From: JACZUI01 sp965216725
GTDB taxonomy: Bacteria; Actinomycetota; Acidimicrobiia; Spongiisociales; ZC4RG35
Direction: 5' to 3'
DNA length: 64,000 nt
NCBI GenBank assembly: GCA_965216725.1
Contig: CBDCGI010000003.1
Coordinates: forward strand, 43,732 to 107,731
Positions 24,674 through 33,002 of the stretch are shown one piece after another. The translations under genes were made by a program, and so were the position numbers. The notes under the pieces are model-generated. The model had not been told where the DNA came from. It worked only from the letters and a program-made list of their open reading frames with translations, and did no database searches. Each line of letters begins with the position of its first letter. The first letter of the stretch is position 1.

Positions 24674-27600
24674 ATGGGTAGGTCTCTGAGACGTCAACGC
24701 CAGAGTGCGTTCTTGTCACTGCTGGTATCGATTCCGATGGTCTTCGGGAGCTTGTTCGTCATCCCACCCCCGGCTGCGCATGCCGCGCTCGGGCTGAATT
24801 CGTTTGAGATCGGTTCCGACGAGCCCAACGGCGGGAACTCGGCAGGGATCGTCGGCAATGACGGAGGCGGCGACTGGGCCTCGCTGGCAGCCCTCAGCGG
24901 TGACTTCGACCCCGGCGAAGTGGCCGTCGTGAACGATCAGAACTTCACGGGTTCCGCGGTCGTAATGAACCCGGAGACCGCTGCCGACGACTTCTGTACC
25001 ACTGACAACGACCTCATCGTCAAGAACGGGACCAAGATCGACGACTACCCGTTCGAGGTGGTTGCCGGGTCGCCGAGCCCGGGCAAGAACGATATTTGTC
25101 AGGTCTACGTTTCGTACGAGTTCTCCGGCGGGGACACCATTCTCTACGCGGGCGTCGTTCGGCGCGAGACCGGTGGCACCACGGGTGTGGCCATAGAGCT
25201 GAACAAGGTCAATCACGCCAACAGAGCGGTCAACGACCTCCTAGTCATGTTCGAATTCGACGGCAGTGGCCCGATCTCATCGTTCACTGTCCGGAAATGG
25301 GATGGCACCACCTGGGTGCTGCAGACTGTTGCGTCGAGCGATTGGGACGGCGGCTCCTGGGAGCACTTCGGCGAGGTGGCGGTCAACATCTCGGCCGCTG
25401 GGCTGCTTCCACCGCCCACTTCGGTGGACGACTGCGACTCTTTCTCGACGATTCTCCCCTACGGCATCGCCGGCAACTCGGCCAACTCCAACGTCGGAGA
25501 CTGGGGAGGAGAGCTGGCGGTGGAGATTCCTCGATGTGGCCAACTCGAGATCACCAAGATCGCTGACCCCGCCGCTGACAACACAGTCGACTTCGGCTGG
25601 CAGGTCGCCGACAACGGATCCGATCCCCTCGACCCAGCTTCCGGCACCATCAATCACAACGAGACCATCAGCCTCGACCTCGTGGCGGGCGAGTACACCC
25701 TCACTGAGTCGGTGATTCCGAGCCCATACGAGCTGGACCGGATCGAGTGCAGCAACAGCCAGGGTTCGGTCAGCCCCGACGCGATTGTCGTCGCATTGGG
25801 GACATCTGTGTCCTGCACCATCTACAACGTCGCCTCGTCGGTGCAGGTGGTCAAGACCGGCGATGGTGACGGGTCTGCCTCATTCGACTTCAGCGCGACG
25901 GGACAGTCCCCGTTCCAGCTTTCGTTGGGTGACAGTTCCGAGGTCTTCCTGTATTCACCCGACTCAGCGGTGACCATCACCGAGACTTTGCCCGGAGGTC
26001 AGCCGAGCTGGGATCTCACGGCGATCTCTTGCACCGATGGTGAAGGCGCTGCCGCACCCGGACTGTCGATCGACCTTGGCGCAGGTTCGGCATCATTCTC
26101 GACCGTCGCCGGGGAGCTGATCACTTGTACGTTCTCCAACGAGCAGGACTCCAAGATCACGGTGGTCAAGAACGTCGTCAATGACAATGGCGGCACTGCC
26201 GCCGTCGGCGATTTCAACCTCTACCTGAACGGCTCGCCGGTCACGAGTGGCGCGGCCAACTACGTCGAACCCGGCACCTACACCGCCTCCGAAGATCAGC
26301 TTCCCGGCTACACGTTCGAAGGTGTGTCCTGTGTCGATGACGACACCGGTTCGAACGTCGGCCACCCGGTGAATCTGGCGGCCGGCCAGGAAGTCACTTG
26401 CACGCTCACCAACAACGACGTTGCGCCCAAGCTGACTCTGGAGAAGTTCGTCATCAATGACGACGGAGGCACCGCCGTCGACACCGACTGGACATTGCAC
26501 GCCGATGGGCCGGTGAACATTGCCGGGTCTGAGGGTGAACCAGCGGTCACCGACGCAGATGTCGAGGCTGGGACCTACACCTTGAGTGAGTCCAACGGGC
26601 CGTCCGGCTACAACTTCGTGTCTTGGGATTGCGGAGGCCACACCATGGACGACGCCACGACCTTGACGCTGGGTCCGGGTGACGATGTCACATGTACCGC
26701 GACCAATGATGACGTGGCCCCGCGGCTGACTCTGGTGAAGATCTTGAACTCCGACGACGGTGGAGACGCCACCCTCGACGACTTCATCCTTTCCGCGACC
26801 GGCCCCGACTTCATCTCCGGCGTGAGCGGCTCTGCAGCCGTCACCAACGCACCGGTTGAAGCGGGTACGTACGACCTTTCCGAGTCTGGACCGCCGGGGT
26901 ACGTCCAGGTGGGTGACTGGTCGTGTCTCGGTGGTGATCAGACCGATGGTGACACCGTTGTCCTGGGGGTCGGTGAGAGCGCGACTTGCACCGTCACCAA
27001 CGATGACGTGCCTCCGAGGCTCATCGTCATCAAGACCGTGGTGAACGACGACGGCGGCGACGCCGCTCCAGGCGACTTCCAACTGTATGTGAACGGCGTT
27101 GCAGCTGATCAAGGGTTGGCGGTGCCGGGCATCGTGGCGAATGTCTCCTACACGGTGACAGAGGACCAGGTTCCTGGCTACGCCTTCGCCGGCATCTCTT
27201 GTGTGGACGACGACACTGCTCTGGCCGTGTCACATCCGGTCACTCTCGACGAAGGTCAGCGGGTGACCTGCGAGGTGACCAACAACGACATCTCGCCGGG
27301 GCTGACCGTTCTCAAGAGTGTGATCAACAATGACGGTGGGAATGCCGTTCCTGGGGACTTCCAGCTCTATGTGAATGGTGAGGCAGCGGCCCAGGGCATA
27401 TCGCTGCCGGGAATCGAGGCCAACACCCTCTACACCGTGACTGAGGATCTGGTCGACGGCTACAGCTTCGTGGGGATCTCGTGTCTCGATGACTCCACCC
27501 AGGAGGTTCTGGGACACCCGATCACGCTGGATGAAGGCCAGGCCGCCACCTGCACAGTCTTCAACGATGATGTGGCTCCTGAGCTGACGTTGGTGAAGAG

Positions 27601-30600
27601 TGTCGTCAATGACGATGGTGGTGATGCGGTCCCTGGTGACTTCCAGCTGTATCTGAATGGGAGCCCGGAGAGCCAGAACGTCGCTATCGAGGTTGACGCC
27701 AACACTCTGTACACGGTGACCGAGGATCAGCTCGAGGGTTATGAGCTGACTGGGATCTCGTGTGTTGATGACGACACTCAGGAGTCTCTGGGACATCCGG
27801 TGACCCTGGATGAGGGCCAGAGCGCCACCTGCACCGTCACCAACGATGATGTGGCTCCCGAGCTGACGTTGGTGAAGAGTGTCGTCAATGACGATGGTGG
27901 TGATGCGGTCCCTGGTGACTTCCAGCTGTATCTGAATGGGAGCCCGGAGAGCCAGAACCTCGCTATCGAGGTTGACGCCAACACTCTGTACACGGTGACC
28001 GAGGATCAGCTCGAGGGCTATTCCTTCGTCGGCATCTCGTGCCTCGACGACGACTCGCAGCAGGTCCTGGGTCATCCGGTGACGCTGGATGAGGGCCAGA
28101 GCGCCACTTGCACCGTCTACAACGACGACATTGCTCCGCTGCTGACCCTCGAGAAGGAAGTCATCAACGATGACGGCGGTACTGCGGTGGACACCGATTG
28201 GACGCTGCGTGCCGACGGGCCGGACTCGATCGAGGGCGTCGAAGGAGACGCCTCTGTCACAGGTGCTGCGGTGACCGCAGGCACCTACGACCTGACCGAG
28301 TTGAACGGGCCCTTCGGGTACAACCAGATCGGCTGGGACTGTGGTGCCCATGAGATGGACGGGCCCAACACCATCACCCTCGCGGTGGGGGAGGACGTGA
28401 CGTGCACCGTCACCAACGACGACATCGCGCCGCGACTGACCCTGGAGAAGAGCGTCATCAACGACGACGGTGGAAACGCAGTTGACACCGATTGGACATT
28501 GCACGCCGATGGGCCGGAGAGCGTCGCCGGCGCCGAGGGTGACGCTGCGATCACCAATGCCGAAGTGCTCGCCGGGTCATATGACCTCTCCGAAAGCGGC
28601 GGACCGTCCGGATACTTCCAGACGGGCGACTGGGTCTGCGATGGCGGGTCCATGTCTGATGGCGACACCGTGGTGATCGGCGTTGGCGAGGTGGTCTCCT
28701 GTGAGGTCACCAACGACGACCTGGCGCCGGGTCTCACCGTCGTCAAGGAGGTCATCAACGATGATGGCGGCAACGCCCTGGCATCTGACTTCCAGCTCTA
28801 TGTCAACGGTGAGGCGGTGGCTCAGGGAATCGGTCTCGATGTTGTCTCCAATGTGGAGTACACGGTGACCGAAGACCAGCTTCCCGGCTACACCCTGGTC
28901 GGCATAGCCTGTGCCGATGCCGAGGGAGCCGTCAGCCATCCTGTCACTCTCGACGAGGGTCAGGCGGTCTTGTGCACCGTCACCAACGATGATGTGGCTC
29001 CTGAGCTGACGTTGGTGAAGAGTGTCATCAATGACGATGGTGGGGATGCGGTCCCTGGTGACTTCCAGTTGTATCTGAATGGGAGCCCGGAGAGCCAGGA
29101 CGTCGCTATCGAGGTTGACGCCAACACGCTGTATACGGTGACCGAGGACCAGCTCGATGGTTATGAGCTGACTGGGATCTCGTGTGTTGATGACGACTCG
29201 CAGGAGGCTCTGGGTCATCCGGTGACCCTGGATGAGGGCCAGAGCGCAACTTGCACCGTCACCAACGACGACTTGGGTGCCACGCTCACAGTGGTCAAGG
29301 AAGTGATACCGGTCGAGGCTGCGATGCCTGACGACTTCTTGCTCACTGTCACCCCTGAGGGCGGCGATCCGATCTCTGTCCTCTCGGGTGAGGCGAACGA
29401 GCTTCCGGCCAATGCCACCTACACCGTCGACGAGACTCTGGTGGATGGGTTCGTCCAGCTCGAGCTGACTTGTGAGGATGAGTCCGGAGCGGTCGATCAC
29501 CCGGTGTCGCTGAGCCTCGATCAGCATGTGACCTGCACCATCACCAACGCCCAATCACCGACCGTGACTGTGGTCAAGGTGACAGAGCCTGAGTCTGACG
29601 CTCTGTTCAGCTTCACGTTGGATCCTGGTGATACCCAGGACGTGCCGGGCAACGGCGGCAGCTACACGTGGGAGGACCTGGAGCCAGGCGACTACAGCCT
29701 GACCGAGGCCACCCCCGTCGACTGGTCGTTGGAGAGCTACCAATGTGACGTCGAGTTCGAGGACCTGGGCAACGGTGCCGGCTTCAACCTCGACTGGGGT
29801 GACCACGTGATGTGTGTCTTCTCCAACGGCGAGCTCGGCTCGATAACCGTGGTCAAGGAGACCGACATCGAGACGTCGGAGCTCTTCGACATCTCAATCG
29901 ACTCCGAGTTGGTCGCGGAGACCGTGCAGCTGGGCGACGGCGACAGCTACACCTGGGCGCCGCTGCCTCCGGGGTCGTACGAGGTGAACGAGGTGATCGC
30001 GAACCTGGAGTGGAACATCGGGCTCTCTTGTGAGGGCGGTTCGGCGGCTGCCGAGATCGGACCTGAAGTGGTCTCCGCTAATGGCAAGAGCCGGGCCGCT
30101 TCGATCGACCTCGGTTTCGGCGACCACGTGATCTGCACCTTCACCAATGAAGCCGCTGAAGCCGACCTGGAGATCGTGAAGGTCGATCTGGTCGACCCCA
30201 TCGTGCTGTCGGAAGACGAGCCGGTGGCTGAGATCGAGTACCAGGTGACCGTGACCAACAACGGGCCCGGTGTGGCCTACGACGTGGTGGTCACCGACAC
30301 TCTGCCGGGAAGCGTGACCTTCGTTTCCGCCGAGTCGGAGCAGGGGACATGTGCCCACGCGGCAGGGTTCGTGGTTTGCTCGCTGGGGACGATGGAGGTG
30401 GGCGACGTGGTCGTCATCGACATCGTGGTCCAGACCGAGGAGTTCGGTGAGATCACCGACTTCGACCCCGACAACCTGGTGGTCGTCGAGTCCTCCACCA
30501 AGGACCCGAACCCGGAGAACAACGTCGATGACGAGAAGACCGACATCGAGGAGATTCTCGATGTTGAGGTCCTTCCGTTCACCGGCATCAGCATCACCAA

Positions 30601-30700
30601 CCTCCCCGCACTGGCAGTGGCCTTGATCGCTGCCGGGCTTGCACTCGTCCTTGCGTCGCTGAGACGCAAGGACCGTGATCAGCCGACCTATCCCGGCTGA
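24674..30700 (+). CDS. Giant repeat cell-surface protein with LPFTG sortase anchor
   Basis: A 2008-residue secreted protein. Signal peptide: basic MGRSLRRQRQ, then a hydrophobic core, ending AAHAA near residue 38. A unique N-terminal domain spans about 40-290. Then come roughly sixteen beta-sandwich repeats of 90-100 residues, of the collagen-binding B/SpaA-like kind. Eleven share the V-(I/V)-NDDGG start and a closing CTVTNDDVAP. There are two sub-types, GDFQLY(V/L)NG and DTDWTLHADGP. A DUF11 domain (VTNNGPGVAYDVVVTDTLPG) lies near 1840-1940. LPFTG is at 1967-1971, followed by a hydrophobic helix and a basic tail, the classic sorting signal. Probably a fibrous adhesin or envelope stalk. No sortase gene is in the window. 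Two Cys per repeat could form disulfides. Confidence 0.88.
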   Translation: MGRSLRRQRQSAFLSLLVSIPMVFGSLFVIPPPAAHAALGLNSFEIGSDEPNGGNSAGIVGNDGGGDWASLAALSGDFDPGEVAVVNDQNFTGSAVVMNPETAADDFCTTDNDLIVKNGTKIDDYPFEVVAGSPSPGKNDICQVYVSYEFSGGDTILYAGVVRRETGGTTGVAIELNKVNHANRAVNDLLVMFEFDGSGPISSFTVRKWDGTTWVLQTVASSDWDGGSWEHFGEVAVNISAAGLLPPPTSVDDCDSFSTILPYGIAGNSANSNVGDWGGELAVEIPRCGQLEITKIADPAADNTVDFGWQVADNGSDPLDPASGTINHNETISLDLVAGEYTLTESVIPSPYELDRIECSNSQGSVSPDAIVVALGTSVSCTIYNVASSVQVVKTGDGDGSASFDFSATGQSPFQLSLGDSSEVFLYSPDSAVTITETLPGGQPSWDLTAISCTDGEGAAAPGLSIDLGAGSASFSTVAGELITCTFSNEQDSKITVVKNVVNDNGGTAAVGDFNLYLNGSPVTSGAANYVEPGTYTASEDQLPGYTFEGVSCVDDDTGSNVGHPVNLAAGQEVTCTLTNNDVAPKLTLEKFVINDDGGTAVDTDWTLHADGPVNIAGSEGEPAVTDADVEAGTYTLSESNGPSGYNFVSWDCGGHTMDDATTLTLGPGDDVTCTATNDDVAPRLTLVKILNSDDGGDATLDDFILSATGPDFISGVSGSAAVTNAPVEAGTYDLSESGPPGYVQVGDWSCLGGDQTDGDTVVLGVGESATCTVTNDDVPPRLIVIKTVVNDDGGDAAPGDFQLYVNGVAADQGLAVPGIVANVSYTVTEDQVPGYAFAGISCVDDDTALAVSHPVTLDEGQRVTCEVTNNDISPGLTVLKSVINNDGGNAVPGDFQLYVNGEAAAQGISLPGIEANTLYTVTEDLVDGYSFVGISCLDDSTQEVLGHPITLDEGQAATCTVFNDDVAPELTLVKSVVNDDGGDAVPGDFQLYLNGSPESQNVAIEVDANTLYTVTEDQLEGYELTGISCVDDDTQESLGHPVTLDEGQSATCTVTNDDVAPELTLVKSVVNDDGGDAVPGDFQLYLNGSPESQNLAIEVDANTLYTVTEDQLEGYSFVGISCLDDDSQQVLGHPVTLDEGQSATCTVYNDDIAPLLTLEKEVINDDGGTAVDTDWTLRADGPDSIEGVEGDASVTGAAVTAGTYDLTELNGPFGYNQIGWDCGAHEMDGPNTITLAVGEDVTCTVTNDDIAPRLTLEKSVINDDGGNAVDTDWTLHADGPESVAGAEGDAAITNAEVLAGSYDLSESGGPSGYFQTGDWVCDGGSMSDGDTVVIGVGEVVSCEVTNDDLAPGLTVVKEVINDDGGNALASDFQLYVNGEAVAQGIGLDVVSNVEYTVTEDQLPGYTLVGIACADAEGAVSHPVTLDEGQAVLCTVTNDDVAPELTLVKSVINDDGGDAVPGDFQLYLNGSPESQDVAIEVDANTLYTVTEDQLDGYELTGISCVDDDSQEALGHPVTLDEGQSATCTVTNDDLGATLTVVKEVIPVEAAMPDDFLLTVTPEGGDPISVLSGEANELPANATYTVDETLVDGFVQLELTCEDESGAVDHPVSLSLDQHVTCTITNAQSPTVTVVKVTEPESDALFSFTLDPGDTQDVPGNGGSYTWEDLEPGDYSLTEATPVDWSLESYQCDVEFEDLGNGAGFNLDWGDHVMCVFSNGELGSITVVKETDIETSELFDISIDSELVAETVQLGDGDSYTWAPLPPGSYEVNEVIANLEWNIGLSCEGGSAAAEIGPEVVSANGKSRAASIDLGFGDHVICTFTNEAAEADLEIVKVDLVDPIVLSEDEPVAEIEYQVTVTNNGPGVAYDVVVTDTLPGSVTFVSAESEQGTCAHAAGFVVCSLGTMEVGDVVVIDIVVQTEEFGEITDFDPDNLVVVESSTKDPNPENNVDDEKTDIEEILDVEVLPFTGISITNLPALAVALIAAGLALVLASLRRKDRDQPTYPG
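26153..29273 (+). repeat. Tandem ~279-294-bp coding repeats of the surface protein
   Basis: Eleven consecutive units of about 93-99 codons. Units starting at 27581 and 27860 are 279 bases apart, and their first 158 bases differ at only one position. A third close copy starts at 29003, separated from them by three other units (28139, 28433 and the next). The near-identity of some copies points to recent duplication or gene conversion inside the gene. The close copies are also richer in T-ending codons than the other units. Confidence 0.85.
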
Positions 30701-30709
30701 TCGGAGGGG

Positions 30710-30745
30710 GAAGGGGCCGCTTCGGCGGCCCCTTCTACTTTCCTT
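30710..30745 (+). terminator. Rho-independent terminator after the giant surface protein
   Basis: A perfect 11-bp stem (30710-30720 with 30725-30735) closed by a TTCG tetraloop, then a pyrimidine-rich tail with T-runs (ACTTTCCTTTT). It starts nine bases after the stop. Confidence 0.92.
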
Positions 30746-30748
30746 TTC

Positions 30749-30802
30749 GTTCTGGGCGAATCTTCTGTTGACAGGTCCGCACAAATCCGCCCAGAACGGT
30801 GG
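30749..30802. repeat. 54-bp direct repeat, copy 1, with terminal inverted repeats
   Basis: Matches 31782-31835 at 53 of 54 bases (the difference is at 30783). Each copy begins GTTCTGGGCG and carries the inverse CGCCCAGAAC at 30788-30797, so the unit is a palindrome with 10-bp perfect arms (13 of 15 if extended). This copy lies between the surface-protein terminator and the 3' end of the AbiEi/DUF559-type gene. Confidence 0.85.
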
Positions 30803-30812
30803 AAGAGGCGCC

Positions 30813-31724
30813 TCACGGCGGCCCGACGAAGAGCTCGAGCTCGTCAATCACCCCGGAGGGGTCGTCTCTGATCCGCCGGGCGGTGAAGCGGCGGATTTCC
30901 CAACCCAATGCCAAGAGGTCGTTCTGCCGGTCGAGATCGTGGTCCAGTTGATCCGGCGTCGAGTGGGCCAACATGCTGTCGACCTCGACGATCTTCGTTC
31001 GCCTGGGCCAGGCAAAGTCCGCAAATGCCTTGATTCCACCGGGGCGTCTGATCTCGTGTTGCATTGATGGTCGGGGGACGCGTGCCTGATCGATCAGATT
31101 CTTCATGTCGACCTCCGCTGGGCTTTGAGGGAGGTTGGTCAGATCGATTTCGGTCAGGATGCTTCGAAACTTTCTGGTCCCGGCTACCCCTCGTCCCCCA
31201 TGGCGAATCAGTCCTTCCCACAACATGTCGAATGTGGTCAGTTCCTTGTAGATCGCGCTGAACATCGCCGTCTCCACTATGCGCCGGGGGAGCATCCAGG
31301 AGACATCGAGAATGGTCCTCTCCACGGTCGTGACTGGAACACTGTCGATAGAGGACATGGGGATTGGTCGGCGGGTTCGGTGGACCGTCACACCATCGGG
31401 AATAGGGCCATTGCCATGGTGCACCGTGACTTCGACAGCGCTGGTTTTGATTCCGTCGAGACCCCAGAACCTCATCGCCGATCGGTGTGAGACGGCCGCA
31501 CCTGGCCCAGCTGCTAGAACCGCTGCCATACACCGATCTTTCCAGTTCATAGGCGTGACGTTGATCTGATAGACGCCAGGGTGGGGAGCCGTCCACGCCC
31601 CGGCTGTCAGTGCAGCCCTGATCATTGTGTCGTTAAGCCCCAGTGCAAGCGCCGTTGCCCGATCCAGGAGGCCCGAGGTCTGGCTGGCCGAATCCCTCAC
31701 CGCTTGTTGGATTCCCGTCCCCAT
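30813..31724 (-). CDS. AbiEi antitoxin-like N-terminus fused to a DUF559/Vsr-like domain
   Basis: A 303-residue protein of a type common in Actinobacteria. The N-terminal 90 residues form a winged-helix AbiEi-like domain (LLDRATALALGLNDTMIRAALTAGAWTAPHPGVYQI, then AVLAAGPGAAVSHRSAMRFWGL). The middle contains VTTVERTILDVSWML. The C-terminal part has a Vsr/DUF559-like core (IKAFADFAWPRRTKIVEVDS) that could be a PD-(D/E)xK nuclease. No partner toxin gene is adjacent, so a toxin-antitoxin role is not supported by context. The gene is opposite in strand to everything around it and is bracketed by the 54-bp repeats, which suggests it arrived as a unit. Confidence 0.82.
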   Translation of the reverse strand: MGTGIQQAVRDSASQTSGLLDRATALALGLNDTMIRAALTAGAWTAPHPGVYQINVTPMNWKDRCMAAVLAAGPGAAVSHRSAMRFWGLDGIKTSAVEVTVHHGNGPIPDGVTVHRTRRPIPMSSIDSVPVTTVERTILDVSWMLPRRIVETAMFSAIYKELTTFDMLWEGLIRHGGRGVAGTRKFRSILTEIDLTNLPQSPAEVDMKNLIDQARVPRPSMQHEIRRPGGIKAFADFAWPRRTKIVEVDSMLAHSTPDQLDHDLDRQNDLLALGWEIRRFTARRIRDDPSGVIDELELFVGPP

Positions 31725-31781
31725 GCCACGATCGTGCGCTCAACATGGTCAAATGTCCATCACCTTGTTGCCAAATCCCTA

Positions 31782-31835
31782 GTTCTGGGCGAATCTTCTG
31801 TTGACAGGTCCGCACGAATCCGCCCAGAACGGTGG
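31782..31835. repeat. 54-bp direct repeat, copy 2
   Basis: Second copy, 1033 bases from the first, in the same orientation, with the same GTTCTGGGCG / CGCCCAGAAC arms (31782-31791 and 31821-31830). It lies between the start of the AbiEi-type gene and the predicted str-operon promoter. It contains TTGACA at 31801-31806, but no -10 box stands at the right distance. Confidence 0.85.
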
Positions 31836-31854
31836 GAAAAACTCAACAAACGAT

Positions 31855-31884
31855 TTGGTACTGGCGGCGATGCGCACGTAGAAT
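31855..31884 (+). promoter_or_regulatory. rpsL: Predicted promoter of the str-S10-spc operon
   Basis: TTGGTA at 31855-31860 and TAGAAT at 31879-31884 with an 18-base spacer. It gives a leader of about 130 bases before rpsL. The same TAGAAT -10 box precedes rpmJ at 49474. Confidence 0.6.
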
Positions 31885-32022
31885 CCCCCCTGTCTCGGAG
31901 ACCCCTCCTCGTTGAGGGCGCGCCTCGGGCAGCCGGGAGCATTCCCGCACCCGGCACGACAGATTTCACAACGGGATCGGCACTTGGCCTGCGCCGTGCC
32001 GACTCCTCGCGTAAGGAGCAGA

Positions 32023-32391
32023 ATGCCAACGATTGAGCAGCTTGTCCGTGAGGGCAGGAAGCCGAAGAAGAAGAAGACGAAGACCGCCGGCCTCGCCGGT
32101 GCCCCACAACGTCGGGGTATCTGCACCCGCGTCTACACGGTGACGCCGAAGAAGCCCAACTCGGCGCTGCGCAAGGTGTGCCGTGTTCGTCTCTCCTCTG
32201 GTGTCGAGGTGACTGCCTACATCCCCGGTGAGGGCCACAACCTCCAGGAGCACAGTGCGGTCCTGGTCCGCGGTGGCCGTGTCCGAGACCTTCCCGGTGT
32301 TCGCTACAAGGTGATCCGGGGCACGCTCGACGCAGCCGGAGTGGGCGACCGCAAGCAAGCCCGTTCCCGCTACGGAGCGAAGAAGGCCTAG
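32023..32391 (+). CDS. rpsL: 30S ribosomal protein S12
   Basis: A 122-residue decoding-centre protein. The start ATG 32023 follows AAGGAG by four bases. TPKKPNSALRK carries Lys43, the usual streptomycin-sensitive residue. In the second decoding loop, GGRVRDLPGVRYK, residue 88 is Arg where E. coli and mycobacteria have Lys; a Lys-to-Arg change there gives streptomycin resistance in Mycobacterium tuberculosis. First gene of the long ribosomal block; rpsG starts two bases after its stop. Confidence 0.97.
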   Translation: MPTIEQLVREGRKPKKKKTKTAGLAGAPQRRGICTRVYTVTPKKPNSALRKVCRVRLSSGVEVTAYIPGEGHNLQEHSAVLVRGGRVRDLPGVRYKVIRGTLDAAGVGDRKQARSRYGAKKA

Positions 32392-32393
32392 CC

Positions 32394-32861
32394 ATGCGCC
32401 GAGCACCTGCCACCCCGAGAAAGATCAGCCCCGATCCGGTATTCCGGAGCGTTCTCGTCTCCAAGGTCATCAACAAGGTCCTGCTCAAGGGCAAGAAAAA
32501 CGTCGCCCGCAAGATCGTCTACGACGCATTGGAGACGGTGGGCCAGCGCACCAGCCAGGACCCCAGCGTCATCCTGCGGAGAGCCATCGACAACATCAAG
32601 CCACAGGTCGAGGTTCGGTCCCGCCGCGTCGGAGGAAGCTCGTATCAGGTGCCGATCGAGGTCTCCCCGAGACGTCAGGAAACGCTCGCCATTCGCTGGC
32701 TGGTTGGCTTCGCCCGCAGACGTCGCGAGCCGACCATGTCGATGCGTCTTGCCAATGAGATCCTCGACGCCTCCAACAACACCGGGGCCGCGATCAAACG
32801 CAAGGAAGATGTGCACAAGATGGCGGAGTCCAACAAGGCCTTCGCCCACTACCGCTGGTAG
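32394..32861 (+). CDS. rpsG: 30S ribosomal protein S7
   Basis: A 155-residue primary binder of the 16S 3' domain head. It begins MRRAPATPRKISPDPVFRS and contains the family block SYQVPIEVSPRRQETLAIRWL and the helix AIKRKEDVHKMAESNKAFAHYRW. Normal length. 141 bases separate it from fusA, a gap with no recognisable feature, whereas most neighbours here overlap or nearly touch. Confidence 0.97.
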   Translation: MRRAPATPRKISPDPVFRSVLVSKVINKVLLKGKKNVARKIVYDALETVGQRTSQDPSVILRRAIDNIKPQVEVRSRRVGGSSYQVPIEVSPRRQETLAIRWLVGFARRRREPTMSMRLANEILDASNNTGAAIKRKEDVHKMAESNKAFAHYRW

Positions 32862-33002
32862 GCCATTTGGTCCCAGGCGGTGACTGACAACAGATTCACC
32901 CGAACGTTCCAGTAGGCGGGCCCGGCCACCGAAACCGAGCTCGAACCGCAGGACGGGGGACGTTCACAACCACATAACGAGTCGGAGCAATAGAAGAAGA
33001 AA

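Noticed and set aside
26093..29554. Three long minus-strand frames opposite the giant surface protein
   Set aside because: They are repetitive because the sense repeats are, carry no start context or motifs, and mirror GAC/GTC-rich codons.
30813..31724. AbiE-type toxin-antitoxin or abortive-infection locus
   Set aside because: Only the antitoxin-like N-terminal domain is present, fused to a DUF559-like domain; there is no adjacent AbiEii nucleotidyltransferase.
31801..31830. TTGACA inside the 54-bp repeat as the str-operon promoter
   Set aside because: No -10-like hexamer occurs 16-18 bases downstream, while TTGGTA-N18-TAGAAT at 31855 is complete.
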